Assembly (NCBI GenBank): GCA_003212335.1 | Contig: QCQA01000004.1 | Span: forward strand, 62,001 to 126,000 | From: SAR86 cluster bacterium AG-447-A08 | GTDB lineage: Bacteria; Pseudomonadota; Gammaproteobacteria; Magnimaribacterales; Magnimaribacteraceae | Reading direction: 5' to 3' | Length of the DNA: 64,000 nt | In this document: one piece after another, positions 39,235 to 49,162 of the stretch | How positions within the stretch are numbered: position 1 is the stretch's first letter | Layout: every line of letters begins with the position of its first letter | Notes under the pieces: generated by a model | What the model was told of the DNA's origin: nothing | What the model saw: only the letters and a program-made list of their open reading frames with translations | Databases searched by the model: none | Position numbers and translations under genes: made by a program

Positions 39235-40665
39235 GTGCAAGACCTTCAAAAAAAATATCTAAATTCCTGGGCTATAGGAAGTGTAGGTGGAGGTGCTTCT
39301 GAAGCCTTCATGTCAATGTTCTTGCTTTATTTTTATAATCAAGTTTTGGGCTTAAATCCTTTTTTATGTGGGCTAGGTATAGCTTTATCTTTATTTGTAG
39401 ATGCTTTTTCAGACCCAATGATTGGAGGCTTATCTGACCGGACAAGATCACGTTTTGGTAGAAGGATACCTTACATGTTTATGGGTCTTTTCGGTTTCGC
39501 GCTGGGAATATTTTTACTCTTTAATGTTCGAATTGGCGATACCCAGTTAGGTTTATTTTTACAGCTTTTACTTTTTATTATCATTACAAGGATTAGTAGC
39601 ACCATGTTCTTTATTCCTAGGGCCTCTTTAGGAGTTGAGATGATAAAAGGATATGAACAAAGAAATTTACTTCATGCCAGGGATAATAACTTTGGCATTC
39701 TAGGAACTGTCATATTTTATAGTGCCATAGCTATTATTTTTGGAAACAACTGGAATCGAGAAACTGGCTACGAAGCAGTTTCTTTATTAGTGATAGGCCT
39801 TTTTCTAGCAACAAGCATTTTTTCCGTTTTTAAACTTAGAAATATCGAGTCGCTTTTTGAGAAGACATCCATAGAAGATAAAACTCAACATATAGGAGTT
39901 TTAAAAGGTCTAACCTTGTTATGGAAAAATGACTCTTGGCGAAATTTAATCATTGGCACCTCATTGTTTGGAATAGTAGGTTCCTTATCAAGCGTTTTTA
40001 GCATTTATATGATTAACTTTTTTTGGTTATGGCTGCCAAATGAATTTACGCTTATTTTGGCGTTATCAATACCTGGAGCAATGATAGCGGCATTAAGTGC
40101 CAATAAACTTTTAGAAAATCGTGATAAGAAAAAAACAGTTTTATTACTGACATGTATTTTAATTTCTATTGGACCTTCGCTGACCATTCTGAGAATCCTA
40201 GATATTAAGTTTGAAACTGAAATCCTTCCAGAAGTGGGGTTAGGTATCTACAGTCTCCTTTTTATTATAGTAGCTCTGCATTCATCCTTTATGGCGGGTG
40301 TGAGGGTAATAAATGGAATTGTTTTTAGTTCTATGTTTTCCGATGTAGTGGAAGATCATCAAAAGAAAACATACTCTAGATCCGAAGGATTAATTATTTC
40401 TGTAAATGGTTTATCGGGGAAAATACTAGGAGGAGTTGGAATATTGTTATCAGGAACACTGTTATCTTTAGTGGGATTTGGAGAAGATGGTTCTATAGAA
40501 GATAAAAGAGAAGCTGTAACCTCTCTTGCAATTTTCTCAACCGCTTTGTTGTTCGTTATTGCACCTATCTCTTTATTCTTTATTTCAAAATACAAAATAA
40601 ATAAATCTATTCATGAGGATAATCTTCATGAATTAGGTTATGAAACTGGTAGAGTTGAAATATGA
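39235..40665 (+). CDS. MFS transporter, GPH (glycoside-pentoside-hexuronide):cation symporter type
   Basis: Twelve-helix symporter, 476 residues, starting with GTG at 39235. The N-terminal region has the MelB/GPH signature ALSLFVDAFSDPMIGGLSDRTRSRFGRR (shown in part: DAFSDPMIGGLSD, with the cation-site Asp residues and RSRFGRRIPYMF). Family substrates are sugars and glycosides, but many marine homologues are unassigned. It overlaps the next MFS gene by four bases (ATGA). Confidence 0.87.
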   Translation: MQDLQKKYLNSWAIGSVGGGASEAFMSMFLLYFYNQVLGLNPFLCGLGIALSLFVDAFSDPMIGGLSDRTRSRFGRRIPYMFMGLFGFALGIFLLFNVRIGDTQLGLFLQLLLFIIITRISSTMFFIPRASLGVEMIKGYEQRNLLHARDNNFGILGTVIFYSAIAIIFGNNWNRETGYEAVSLLVIGLFLATSIFSVFKLRNIESLFEKTSIEDKTQHIGVLKGLTLLWKNDSWRNLIIGTSLFGIVGSLSSVFSIYMINFFWLWLPNEFTLILALSIPGAMIAALSANKLLENRDKKKTVLLLTCILISIGPSLTILRILDIKFETEILPEVGLGIYSLLFIIVALHSSFMAGVRVINGIVFSSMFSDVVEDHQKKTYSRSEGLIISVNGLSGKILGGVGILLSGTLLSLVGFGEDGSIEDKREAVTSLAIFSTALLFVIAPISLFFISKYKINKSIHEDNLHELGYETGRVEI

Positions 40666-41984
40666 CCAACTCTTCTGCATCAAACTATCCACCTAGAAGG
40701 GCAGGTTACTTGGCCGTTGTTGTTATGACTTTGGCACAAGTATTTGCTTTCATTGATAGGCAAATACCTGCAATGCTTGTTGAACCCATCAAACAAGATT
40801 TTAGCCTTAATGATTCGCAGATAGCCTTGTTGGGAGGAGCTGCATTCTCAATTTTCTACGCAATCATGGCACTGCCAATTGGTTATGCTGTAGATAGATA
40901 CAAAAGGGTAAATGTACTAGGCACTGGTATTTTTGTTTGGTCTTTAATGACAACCCTTGCAGGTCTAGCTAACAGCTTTGGAAGATTATTTGGGGCTAGA
41001 ATTGGAGTGGCTGTAGGTGAGGCAGTGATGGCGCCCGTAAGCGTATCTTTAGTAAGTGATTATTTCCCCCAAAATAAACAAGGTAAGCCTATGGGAATAA
41101 TTACTGCTGGAGTTTATATTGGTATAGGTGCTACTTTAATAGGTGGAGGTTATCTTATTGATTATCTTACAGATATTGGTGGAATAACAATTCCTGGTAT
41201 CGGTTATTTCAAACCTTGGCAGGCAACTTTTTTGGTTGTAGGCATACCAGGAATATTAATATCTATTGCTGCTTTTATGTTGCATGAGCCGAGGAGACTA
41301 GGTCTTGCTCAAACACCAGAAAAAGACTCTAAATCTATAAATATTTTTTCACATCTAATTAAAAATAAATCTACTCTTATTCCCATGTTTGCTGGATTAA
41401 TATTTATGGCCCTGATCTTTTATTCATTTACCTTTTGGGCTCCATCCATGATGGTTAGAACTCATGGTTTGAGCCTCACTGAGGTTGGGTTCAGTTTGGG
41501 AATAATAACCATTCTTTCTTCAATACTTGGCACAATAAGCTCTGGTGCAGTAGTTGATTATTTAAGATCAAAGGGTCGAACTGATGCACCTATAAGGACT
41601 GCCATGTTCGCGTGTATTTTTGCTATGCCAGCAATATGCTTAGCCCCTATAGTAGAAAATGTTGTGGTTGCTTGGATATTGATAGGAATCTATTTATTCT
41701 TTATAAGTTCTTTTGCGCCTATAGGTCTATTGGCTGTAAGTGGTGTTTCAAGTAATGAAGTAAAGGGTCAAATGGCAGCAGTGCATGCTTTCTTGATGAT
41801 GGCATTTGGATTAAGTCTTGGGCCTCAAATCACAGCATTCTTTACTGATTTTATTCTGCAAGATGAATCTAAACTAGGATTGGCAGTCTCTTTGACCGGA
41901 GGTCTTGTTTTACCTATAGCCGCGGTATGCTTTTGGATGTCTCTTAAAAGATACAGAAAAGCTTATGATCAACTTGCTGTCTAA
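40662..41984 (+). CDS. MFS transporter (spinster-like/ACS-like)
   Basis: Major-facilitator transporter with 12 hydrophobic helices, 440 residues. The first helix contains AQVFAFIDRQIPAMLVEPIK with the 'D-R' motif of the spinster-like group (core FAFIDRQIPA), and the loop 2-3 motif is GYAVDRYKR. The neighbouring GPH transporter is encoded by an overlapping gene, so both may serve the same substrate family. Substrate unknown. Confidence 0.85.
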   Translation: MTNSSASNYPPRRAGYLAVVVMTLAQVFAFIDRQIPAMLVEPIKQDFSLNDSQIALLGGAAFSIFYAIMALPIGYAVDRYKRVNVLGTGIFVWSLMTTLAGLANSFGRLFGARIGVAVGEAVMAPVSVSLVSDYFPQNKQGKPMGIITAGVYIGIGATLIGGGYLIDYLTDIGGITIPGIGYFKPWQATFLVVGIPGILISIAAFMLHEPRRLGLAQTPEKDSKSINIFSHLIKNKSTLIPMFAGLIFMALIFYSFTFWAPSMMVRTHGLSLTEVGFSLGIITILSSILGTISSGAVVDYLRSKGRTDAPIRTAMFACIFAMPAICLAPIVENVVVAWILIGIYLFFISSFAPIGLLAVSGVSSNEVKGQMAAVHAFLMMAFGLSLGPQITAFFTDFILQDESKLGLAVSLTGGLVLPIAAVCFWMSLKRYRKAYDQLAV

Positions 41985-42019
41985 TTGATTTTTTAAACAC
42001 TAACTCTTAGTCTGTATAA

Positions 42020-42904
42020 ATGGATATCTTAATAGTTGTCTTATTAATCTTAATAATAGGTCTTATTCTCTTTAATTCACTTAGAGGTGATAAGAGTAAT
42101 GAAGAGTCTGAAGACTTTCTTAAAGGAATTGATAATTCAATTGAAATTCAAAGAACTACTATAGGAGAATTATCTAAAGATATTCAATCTTTCAACGAAC
42201 CACTCTCTAAATTAAATCGATACTTATCAGGTGGTACTCTTGCCGGTAAGTTTGGAGAATGGTCTTTAGAATCAATTATTAAGGATATCTTCCACCCAAA
42301 TCAATTTGAAACAAATGCAGAAGTTATACCTGGAAGTGGTAAAAGAGTTGAATTCATAGTCAAACTTCCTGAAGGCCTAGTTTTGCCTATTGATGCAAAA
42401 TTCCCCTCTGCACTTTTTGATAATTACCTAAATGCAAGCGAACTCGGAGATGAAAAGCTTGTAAAGAAATCAAAAGACGACATAAAAAGACATGTCCTTA
42501 AGGATGCCTCTGATATTAAAGAAAAGTACATTCAATCAGGTATAACTGTTGATCTTGGAGTGATGTACATTCCAAGTGAAAGTTTAATGCAAATAATAGA
42601 CTCTCTAGACAACATAAGAGAATCTATTTTTCGTGACTATCGTGTTTTGATCATGGGCCCTAATTCCTTAGCTGCTTATTTAATTAGTGTTCACATGGGC
42701 TTTAGAACCCTGGCTCTTAATGAAAGAGCTGGAGAGATAATGAATGAATTTGGAAAATTAAAAAAAGAATTTGAGAAATTTAGCGGCTCTACCGAGGATA
42801 TAATGAAAAAAGTAGACGCCCTGCAGAAATCCATAAACGAGTATTCAACTCGAGAAAGGCAAATGCAACGTGCTATAGACAATATGGATAAACTTGATTC
42901 TTAA
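42020..42904 (+). CDS. rmuC: RmuC-domain DNA recombination/limiting protein, short form
   Basis: RmuC proteins limit inversions at short repeats. 294 residues, much shorter than the 475 of E. coli. An N-terminal helix (2-18, LIVVLLILIIGLILF) is followed directly by the conserved domain: TLAGKFGEWSLESIIKDIF, LPEGLVLPIDAKFPSALFDNY, MYIPSESLMQIID and VLIMGPNSLAAYLISVHMGF. The long coiled-coil segment of E. coli RmuC is missing, with only a short helical stretch near 30-60 and a C-terminal coil near 235-290. It precedes a Pif1-like helicase by eight bases. Confidence 0.85.
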   Translation: MDILIVVLLILIIGLILFNSLRGDKSNEESEDFLKGIDNSIEIQRTTIGELSKDIQSFNEPLSKLNRYLSGGTLAGKFGEWSLESIIKDIFHPNQFETNAEVIPGSGKRVEFIVKLPEGLVLPIDAKFPSALFDNYLNASELGDEKLVKKSKDDIKRHVLKDASDIKEKYIQSGITVDLGVMYIPSESLMQIIDSLDNIRESIFRDYRVLIMGPNSLAAYLISVHMGFRTLALNERAGEIMNEFGKLKKEFEKFSGSTEDIMKKVDALQKSINEYSTRERQMQRAIDNMDKLDS

Positions 42905-42912
42905 AAAACCAT

Positions 42913-44196
42913 ATGTCTTTTGAAAAAGTTCATGATGAAATACTCGCTCTTCTTTCTGAGGATGTTGATCAGCAATTCATTTTTCTTACCGGCGCAGCAG
43001 GAACCGGAAAAACAACTCTTCTTGAAAGGGTAAAAAATCAACTATCCCTAAAAAAGATGGTCGTTGCTCCAACAGGTATAGCTGCCCTCAATATTGGCGG
43101 AACAACAATTAACTCTGCATTCAGGATTGGATTTGACACCATTCCTGTTATCACAAAGTCTAAAGATCCTAGATTTGGAAAATTACTTAGAAATCTAGAG
43201 TTATTAATAATTGATGAAGTATCGATGGTAAGAGCTCCTATGCTGGATGCTATTTCTCAGTCTCTTCAAATCCATAGGAATTCCGAAAAACCATTTGGAG
43301 GTGTCCATGTTTTGGCTTGTGGTGATCTTTTTCAACTACCTCCTATCATTAAAGAGAGTGAAGAGAGAGTAATTTACGAGAAATATGATTCCGTTTATTT
43401 CTTTGATTCTCATGCTTTTAAAGATATGGATGAAATTCATTTTTTTGAATTAACTGAATCTTTTAGACAAGAAGAAGACCAAAAATTTTGTGAGCTTTTA
43501 AATAATATACGTATTGGAGAAAACCTTGAATCTACAATAGATCAAATTAACTCTCAGTGCTTTGATCCAACATTAGAGTCAGATTTTTTCATGACACTAA
43601 CTTCTAGAAAAAAAAGAGCAGAAGAATTAAATGAATATAAATTAAGTCACATAGAAGGCGCGGAAGAGGTTATAAAATCAAAAGAATCCGGAGATCTGAA
43701 TGAAAATGATTTACCTGCACCTAGGGAGCTAAAAATTAAAGTTGGTGCTAATGTTATGTTTATCAAAAATGATCCTGATGGTAGATGGGTTAATGGAACT
43801 CTGGGAACAGTATCTGAGTGTTTGGATAAAAAGAAAAAAAATATAAAGATTAAAATTAACAACAAAACTCATAAAGTAGAAAGAGAAGAATGGAATAAAG
43901 TACGTTTTACTTATGATGAGGATTCAGATGAGGTCTTAGAGGAGGTCATCTCATCCTTCAAGCAATTTCCTATTAAACTTGGCTGGGCAGTTACCATTCA
44001 TAAATCTCAAGGATTGACGTTAGAAAGTTGTTCTGTAGATTTAGGTACAGGCGCCTTTGCAACAGGACAAGCATATGTCGCCCTGAGTCGATGTAAGAAT
44101 CTTAACTCATTGCACTTACAACGAGAGCTAAAAGTTTCCGATGCGTTAGTTGATCCTGATATTATTGATTTTCATCAAAAATTTATACATAACTAG
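42913..44196 (+). CDS. Pif1-like/RecD-like DNA helicase
   Basis: ATP-dependent 5'-3' DNA helicase of superfamily 1B. It has 427 residues. Walker A GAAGTGKT is at 27-34, APTGIAALNIGGTTINS follows, Walker B is LLIIDEVSM, and motifs ELTESFRQEED and GWAVTIHKSQGLTLES are typical of Pif1/RecD2. The C-terminal YVALSRCKNLNSLHL is the helicase motif VI. It may resolve G-quadruplexes or stalled forks. Encoded between rmuC and the M20 peptidase; the next start is one base after its stop. Confidence 0.9.
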   Translation: MSFEKVHDEILALLSEDVDQQFIFLTGAAGTGKTTLLERVKNQLSLKKMVVAPTGIAALNIGGTTINSAFRIGFDTIPVITKSKDPRFGKLLRNLELLIIDEVSMVRAPMLDAISQSLQIHRNSEKPFGGVHVLACGDLFQLPPIIKESEERVIYEKYDSVYFFDSHAFKDMDEIHFFELTESFRQEEDQKFCELLNNIRIGENLESTIDQINSQCFDPTLESDFFMTLTSRKKRAEELNEYKLSHIEGAEEVIKSKESGDLNENDLPAPRELKIKVGANVMFIKNDPDGRWVNGTLGTVSECLDKKKKNIKIKINNKTHKVEREEWNKVRFTYDEDSDEVLEEVISSFKQFPIKLGWAVTIHKSQGLTLESCSVDLGTGAFATGQAYVALSRCKNLNSLHLQRELKVSDALVDPDIIDFHQKFIHN

Positions 44197-44197
44197 A

Positions 44198-45568
44198 ATG
44201 ATAAAAATAGTTTTTTCGATACTCGCCCTATATGTTTTTTCTACCTTTACATTTGCAGATGAAAATTTAGAAAATGAAGCGGTAAAATTACTCCAAGCAT
44301 ATCTAAAAGTAGATACCATTAGCCCTCCTGGAAATGAATCAAGAGCAGTAGATTTTTTAGCTGAAATATTTGATCAAGAAGGTATCCAATATGATTCAGC
44401 AGAAAGTGCCCCTGGTAGGGGAAATATTTGGGCAAGAATAAAGGGAGGTGATAAACCAGCTCTTATCCTTTTGCATCATTCTGATGTTGTACCAGCTAAT
44501 AAAGAATATTGGGATTTTGACCCCCTATCTGGTGCAATAGTAGACGGTTACATACAGGGTAGAGGCGCTTTAGATATGAAAGGATTGGGTATCTCCCACT
44601 TAGCAAACTTTCTTAAATTCCACAGATCAAATAAACCTCTTAATAGAGACATAATTTATATAGCTGCAGCCGATGAAGAGTCTGGAGGTAAATATGGAAT
44701 GGGATGGCTTATTGAGAATAGACCAGAGGCTTTTAAAGGCGCAGAATTATTATTGAACGAAGGTGGCAGTGGTTTTAAATCTGATGATGGCATTGGATTT
44801 AGTATCGAAGTCACTCAGAAGATTCCTGTATGGTTAAGACTTAATTCTGTTGATCAACCCGGTCATGGTTCTTCACCTAGATCAACAAGTTCAGTTTCAA
44901 GAATAGTAGAGGCTTTAAATATTATATGGAATAGTCCTTTTGAGCCCAGAATAATACCTGAAGTTGATAGAGTATTTTTAGATAGGTCTGAGGCTCTAGA
45001 TGAACCTTTTAAAAGTAAGTATAAAAATATTAAGAATATGATCCAAGATCCAGTCTTTATGAAAGAACTTCAGGAGTTTTCACCTTCTTCTCATGCACTA
45101 ACTAGAAATACTTGTTCGCTGACTAGAATGAATGGAGGCATAAAAATTAATGTAGTTCCTCCTTCAGCATGGGCCGAGATAGATTGCAGAATATTACCCG
45201 ATCTTAAACCTGAAGAATTTATAGAGCAGATAGAGGATCTTATTAAGGACACTGGAGTTGAGGTTGAGCCTCTCATGTTAGGTTTTTCGGGTTCATCTTC
45301 AACAAATTCAGAGCTTTACAAGGCTATTGAGGCCTTTATTCAAAAAAATTATCCTGGCTCAAAATTGTCCCCATCTGTTAGTGCTGGATTTACAGATAGC
45401 AGATTTTCAAGAGGAATAGGTATAGCTAGCTATGGTTTCAATACTTATATTTACGAAGGAAACGAAAGTTCAGGTATACATGGTAATAATGAACGTATCC
45501 ATGAGAACCGTTATAGGCAAAGTGTAAGAGATTTAAGTCTTATACTTGAAAAAGTTATATACGACTAA
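44198..45568 (+). CDS. Exported M20 metallopeptidase
   Basis: Zinc peptidase, 456 residues. The start is ATG 44198, chosen because it gives a signal peptide (1-20, ending TFAD) and lies right after the helicase stop. Metal-ligand motifs are LLHHSDVVPA, GRGALDMKGLG and AADEESGGKYG, plus LLNEGGSG with the catalytic Glu region. The dimerisation domain begins near 205. Relatives hydrolyse dipeptides or acyl-amino acids. As an exported enzyme it fits peptide scavenging. It converges on the amidase gene with a CTAA overlap. Confidence 0.88.
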   Translation: MIKIVFSILALYVFSTFTFADENLENEAVKLLQAYLKVDTISPPGNESRAVDFLAEIFDQEGIQYDSAESAPGRGNIWARIKGGDKPALILLHHSDVVPANKEYWDFDPLSGAIVDGYIQGRGALDMKGLGISHLANFLKFHRSNKPLNRDIIYIAAADEESGGKYGMGWLIENRPEAFKGAELLLNEGGSGFKSDDGIGFSIEVTQKIPVWLRLNSVDQPGHGSSPRSTSSVSRIVEALNIIWNSPFEPRIIPEVDRVFLDRSEALDEPFKSKYKNIKNMIQDPVFMKELQEFSPSSHALTRNTCSLTRMNGGIKINVVPPSAWAEIDCRILPDLKPEEFIEQIEDLIKDTGVEVEPLMLGFSGSSSTNSELYKAIEAFIQKNYPGSKLSPSVSAGFTDSRFSRGIGIASYGFNTYIYEGNESSGIHGNNERIHENRYRQSVRDLSLILEKVIYD

Positions 45569-46950
45569 ACTGGATCTATAGGAGTAGGGCTCGGAACTTC
45601 GTCTTGTATCATTTCCGCAACGGCCAAACATAAATCTTCTCTATATAATTCAGAATATATTTGGATGCCCGTCGGTAAACCATCATGAACTTCCATAGGC
45701 AACGCCACTGAAGGAAGTCCCAGGCAATTTCCAGGAGATATAAAAATGAAACTTTCTTTTAAGGTTTGTATTCCAATATCTGGATCAAGGTCTGTATCAA
45801 TTGGCCAAGGACGATTCGCCCATGTAGGCCCTATACATACTTGATAGTCTGTTAAGAAAGCTGACCACAATCTTCTAAGTCTTCTCCTTTCAAGTAAAGC
45901 CTGGTCCAAAGTCATATCATTTTGAGGGAACTGCTTTTCAAAACGGCGTAAGTAATCTGCAGTTTCAGGTTTAAAGGCTTCTTCAGGCATTTCATCTAAC
46001 ATGCCACTGTTGAGTACCTTATGCCATATCTCGTAAACTCTTTCTGTTTCAGGAGCATCGACTTCTTCCACTTCCCAGCCTTTATCAGAAAGGATTTTTC
46101 CTGCTTTTTCAATTGCCTCCACGTTGGCAGAATCAATAGTATGATTCTCAAATTTAGTCACAAGTGCTGCCTTGGGTTTTTGCGGTATATGACCTTCGAA
46201 AGGAACAGTCACAGATTGAGGGTCTTCAATGTGCCTTCCTGCCATAGTAAGCAATCCTGACCTAAGATCTTTGACAGATCTGGCCATAGGGCCATCAGTA
46301 AGAAAAGCAGCAGCTATGCCAAAATCCTTAAATCCATCAATTGTTCTTACGAAAGGTATTCTTCCAATAGAAGGCTTAAGAGATGCAATTCCACAGCAGT
46401 AAGCTGGATTTCTCAAAGAACCTCCAATATCGTTACCTATACCAAAAGGGCTCATACCTGATGCTATTGCAGCGCCTTCGCCTCCGCTAGAACCTCCCGG
46501 AGTTACATCCTTGTTCCATGGATTGTAAGTCCTACCTCTTAATGGGTTATCCGTATCAAGTCGCATCCCCATCTCTGGTAAATTAGTTCTTCCTATAGGA
46601 ATTACACCTGCATTTAACATACGATCAACCAGAGGGGCATTTTCATTAGGAAAAGAATCTTTCAATAAAGGAATTCCGCTAGTAGTTGGAGAGCCAACTA
46701 AATCAACATTTTCTTTAATCGTGATCGGAACTCCGTGAAAAGGTCTGTTTTTTTCATCTTCACTAGCATTATCAGCTTTATCAGAAAGCGCCAACGCAGA
46801 TTCTTCAAGTACCACTGTCACAGCATTGATATCCGGATTGACTTCATTAATTCTGTCCAGATGAGCCTGAACAATTTCCCGGCTTGAAACCTCTTTAGTT
46901 TGGATTAACTTTGCGAGTTCACCAGCACTCTTTTTGATTAGTTCATTCAC
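45565..46950 (-). CDS. Amidase signature family enzyme
   Basis: Hydrolyses a C-N amide bond. It has 461 residues. The Ser-cisSer-Lys triad is visible: Lys79 in GVPITIKENVDL, Ser154 in PGGSSGGEGA and Ser178 in IGNDIGGSLRNPA. It could be mistaken for GatA, but the C-terminal half lacks typical GatA features and it is not next to gatB or gatC, so it is probably a nonspecific or substrate-specific amidase. Nine bases separate it from the upstream fadB-like gene on the same strand. Confidence 0.88.
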   Translation of the reverse strand: MNELIKKSAGELAKLIQTKEVSSREIVQAHLDRINEVNPDINAVTVVLEESALALSDKADNASEDEKNRPFHGVPITIKENVDLVGSPTTSGIPLLKDSFPNENAPLVDRMLNAGVIPIGRTNLPEMGMRLDTDNPLRGRTYNPWNKDVTPGGSSGGEGAAIASGMSPFGIGNDIGGSLRNPAYCCGIASLKPSIGRIPFVRTIDGFKDFGIAAAFLTDGPMARSVKDLRSGLLTMAGRHIEDPQSVTVPFEGHIPQKPKAALVTKFENHTIDSANVEAIEKAGKILSDKGWEVEEVDAPETERVYEIWHKVLNSGMLDEMPEEAFKPETADYLRRFEKQFPQNDMTLDQALLERRRLRRLWSAFLTDYQVCIGPTWANRPWPIDTDLDPDIGIQTLKESFIFISPGNCLGLPSVALPMEVHDGLPTGIQIYSELYREDLCLAVAEMIQDEVPSPTPIDPV

Positions 46951-46959
46951 ATTAAATAC

Positions 46960-49032
46960 CTATAAAATATTGATCTTCTCAGCTACTACTTTTTCCAAGT
47001 AAGCAGAAGGTTTAAATTCTGGACCTAATTCCTTTTCTGCATTTTGTAGCCACTCAAGTACTTTGTCGTAGCCCACTAGATTCCCGTAGAACATTGGTCC
47101 GCCTTCGTAGACTGGCCATCCATATCCATTTGTCCAAACAATATCAATATCGCTTGCTCTGATAGCCATTCCTTCTTCTAAGATTTTGAAGCCTTCATTT
47201 ATCATTGGGTACAAACACCTTTGAAGAATTTCCTCTTTAGAGATATCTCTCATTTGAGCTTGTCTTTCTTCTCCAAATTTTTTGATAATTTCTTCTACTT
47301 CTGGATCTGGTGATTTATTTCTATTTTCATCATATGTATAGAATCCTTTTCCTGATTTTTGACCCAATCTACCTGCTTCGCAAAGAACATCCCTAAGGGT
47401 TTCACCATTAGAAGTCTCCTTATTCCAGCCTATGTCTAAGCCTGCAAGATCAGACATCGCAAAAGGACCCATAGGGAATCCAAAATCAAACAATGCGTCA
47501 TCTATATCCCACGGAAGGGCTCCTTCAAGGATAAGTTTATTAGCTTCTCTTTGTCTCTGAGCAAGGATTCTATTTCCAACAAATCCAGGACAGACTCCTA
47601 CCACAGCAGCAATCTTTTGAATCTTTTTAGCTATAGCTAGAGAACTCGCTATAACTGATTTAGATGTTTTATCACCCCTAACAATTTCTAAGAGTTTCAT
47701 GACATTTGCCGGGCTAAAGAAATGAAGACCTATTACATCTTCCGGTCTACTGGTTTCGGCAGCAATTTCATTTACGTCTAATGCAGAAGTGTTTGAAGCC
47801 AAGATAGCACCGTCTTTACATATTCCATCCAATTGTTTGAAAATATCTTTTTTTAGATCCATATTTTCAAATACAGCTTCAATAATGAGATCTTGAGAAT
47901 CAAGTGCTTCTATAGAAGTTTGACCATTAATGAGCGCCATTCTTTCTTCGACTTGTTCATTTGTGATACGACCCTTTGCAGCCGTGTTCTCATAGTTTTT
48001 TCTGATAATACCTAAGCCTTTATCCAATCTCTCCTGACTTTGTTCAATGATTGTTACCGGGATACCAACATTAGCAAAGTTCATAGAAATACCACCACCC
48101 ATAGTTCCGGCTCCGATAACACCTACACTATTTATTTCTTTAAGAGGAGTGTCTTTCTCGATATCTGGGATTTTTGTGACTTGTCTCTGTGCAAAGAATA
48201 TATATCTTTGTGCAGCTGATTGAGAGCCAGTCATCAGTTTCATAAATAAATCTTGTTCAACTTTCAATCCCTCTTCAAAGGGTAGGTTGACCGCAGCCTC
48301 TACACACTGAATATTATATTCAGGTGCAAGAAAACCTCTTGTTTTTCTAAGAATTGATTTTCTAAAGTCAGCAAATAGAGCATCATTACCCTTATCAGCT
48401 TTTATTTTGTCATTAGCATCTCTTACTTTGACTAAAGGTCTTCCTTCGGAAACAATCTTATTGGCAAAATTAATCGCGTCATTTTCAAGTTCACCTTCAT
48501 TTGCCATTTCATCAACTAGACCCATAGCAAGACATTGATCAGCAGGAACATGTTCTCCACTTGTCATCATTACTAAAGCTTTTTGAGCCCCCACAATTCT
48601 TGGTAATCTCTGAGTTCCACCAGCTCCTGGTAAAAGTCCTAAGTTAACCTCTGGCAGACCACATTTTGCTGAGGGCACTGCAATACGATAATGACATGTT
48701 AGTGCTACCTCTAATCCACCTCCCAAAGCTGTTCCGTGTATTGCAGCAATAACTGGTTTTGGAGAATTCTCTATCATGTCCTGTACATCATAAAGAGAAG
48801 GACCCTTAGGTGCTTGACCAAACTCAGTGATATCAGCTCCTGCAATGAAAGTTCTTCCTTCGCAAATAATGACTATAGATTTTACAGATCCATCTTCTAT
48901 AGCAGCACTCACCCCGTTATTTAATCCTTCTCTTACATTTGCAGATAAAGCATTTACAGGAGGAGAATTTAGAGTGATAACTGCAACTTCTCCTTTGATT
49001 TCTAAGTTAGTAACTTCGTTTATGGTAGGCAT
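46960..49032 (-). CDS. Bifunctional enoyl-CoA hydratase/3-hydroxyacyl-CoA dehydrogenase (FadB/FadJ-like)
   Basis: Performs two steps of fatty-acid beta-oxidation. It has 690 residues. The N-terminal crotonase domain (about 1-190) contains AGADITEFG, GTALGGGLEVALTCHYRIA with Glu108 and GLPEVNLGLLPGAGGTQR with Glu128. The dehydrogenase domain starts with GVIGAGTMGGGI at 304-315, followed by the C-terminal repeats (GNRILAQRQREA, FDFGFPMGPF). Size and start resemble the peroxisomal-type single-chain MFE rather than E. coli FadB. The usual thiolase partner fadA is not adjacent. The ribosome binding site is AAGGAACA. Confidence 0.92.
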   Translation of the reverse strand: MPTINEVTNLEIKGEVAVITLNSPPVNALSANVREGLNNGVSAAIEDGSVKSIVIICEGRTFIAGADITEFGQAPKGPSLYDVQDMIENSPKPVIAAIHGTALGGGLEVALTCHYRIAVPSAKCGLPEVNLGLLPGAGGTQRLPRIVGAQKALVMMTSGEHVPADQCLAMGLVDEMANEGELENDAINFANKIVSEGRPLVKVRDANDKIKADKGNDALFADFRKSILRKTRGFLAPEYNIQCVEAAVNLPFEEGLKVEQDLFMKLMTGSQSAAQRYIFFAQRQVTKIPDIEKDTPLKEINSVGVIGAGTMGGGISMNFANVGIPVTIIEQSQERLDKGLGIIRKNYENTAAKGRITNEQVEERMALINGQTSIEALDSQDLIIEAVFENMDLKKDIFKQLDGICKDGAILASNTSALDVNEIAAETSRPEDVIGLHFFSPANVMKLLEIVRGDKTSKSVIASSLAIAKKIQKIAAVVGVCPGFVGNRILAQRQREANKLILEGALPWDIDDALFDFGFPMGPFAMSDLAGLDIGWNKETSNGETLRDVLCEAGRLGQKSGKGFYTYDENRNKSPDPEVEEIIKKFGEERQAQMRDISKEEILQRCLYPMINEGFKILEEGMAIRASDIDIVWTNGYGWPVYEGGPMFYGNLVGYDKVLEWLQNAEKELGPEFKPSAYLEKVVAEKINIL

Positions 49033-49162
49033 ATTTTGTTCCTTAATTTTTAATCGGTCGTCTATGCTAGCTTAAATAGAACTTAAAAAAAATATTATTT
49101 ATCTCTCTTGGTTATCATGTAATATTCAACATACTTATATGTACACCAAATTAAGGAAATAA

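Noticed and set aside
45565-46950. Amidase gene as gatA (Glu-tRNA amidotransferase)
   Set aside because: The triad is the same, but no gatB or gatC neighbour is present and the family split cannot be decided, so a general amidase call is safer.
49079-49106. Second GAACTT motif suggesting a sigma-E promoter before glcB
   Set aside because: No good -10 partner at the proper spacing (TCTCT at 17 bases is poor), so it is probably chance.
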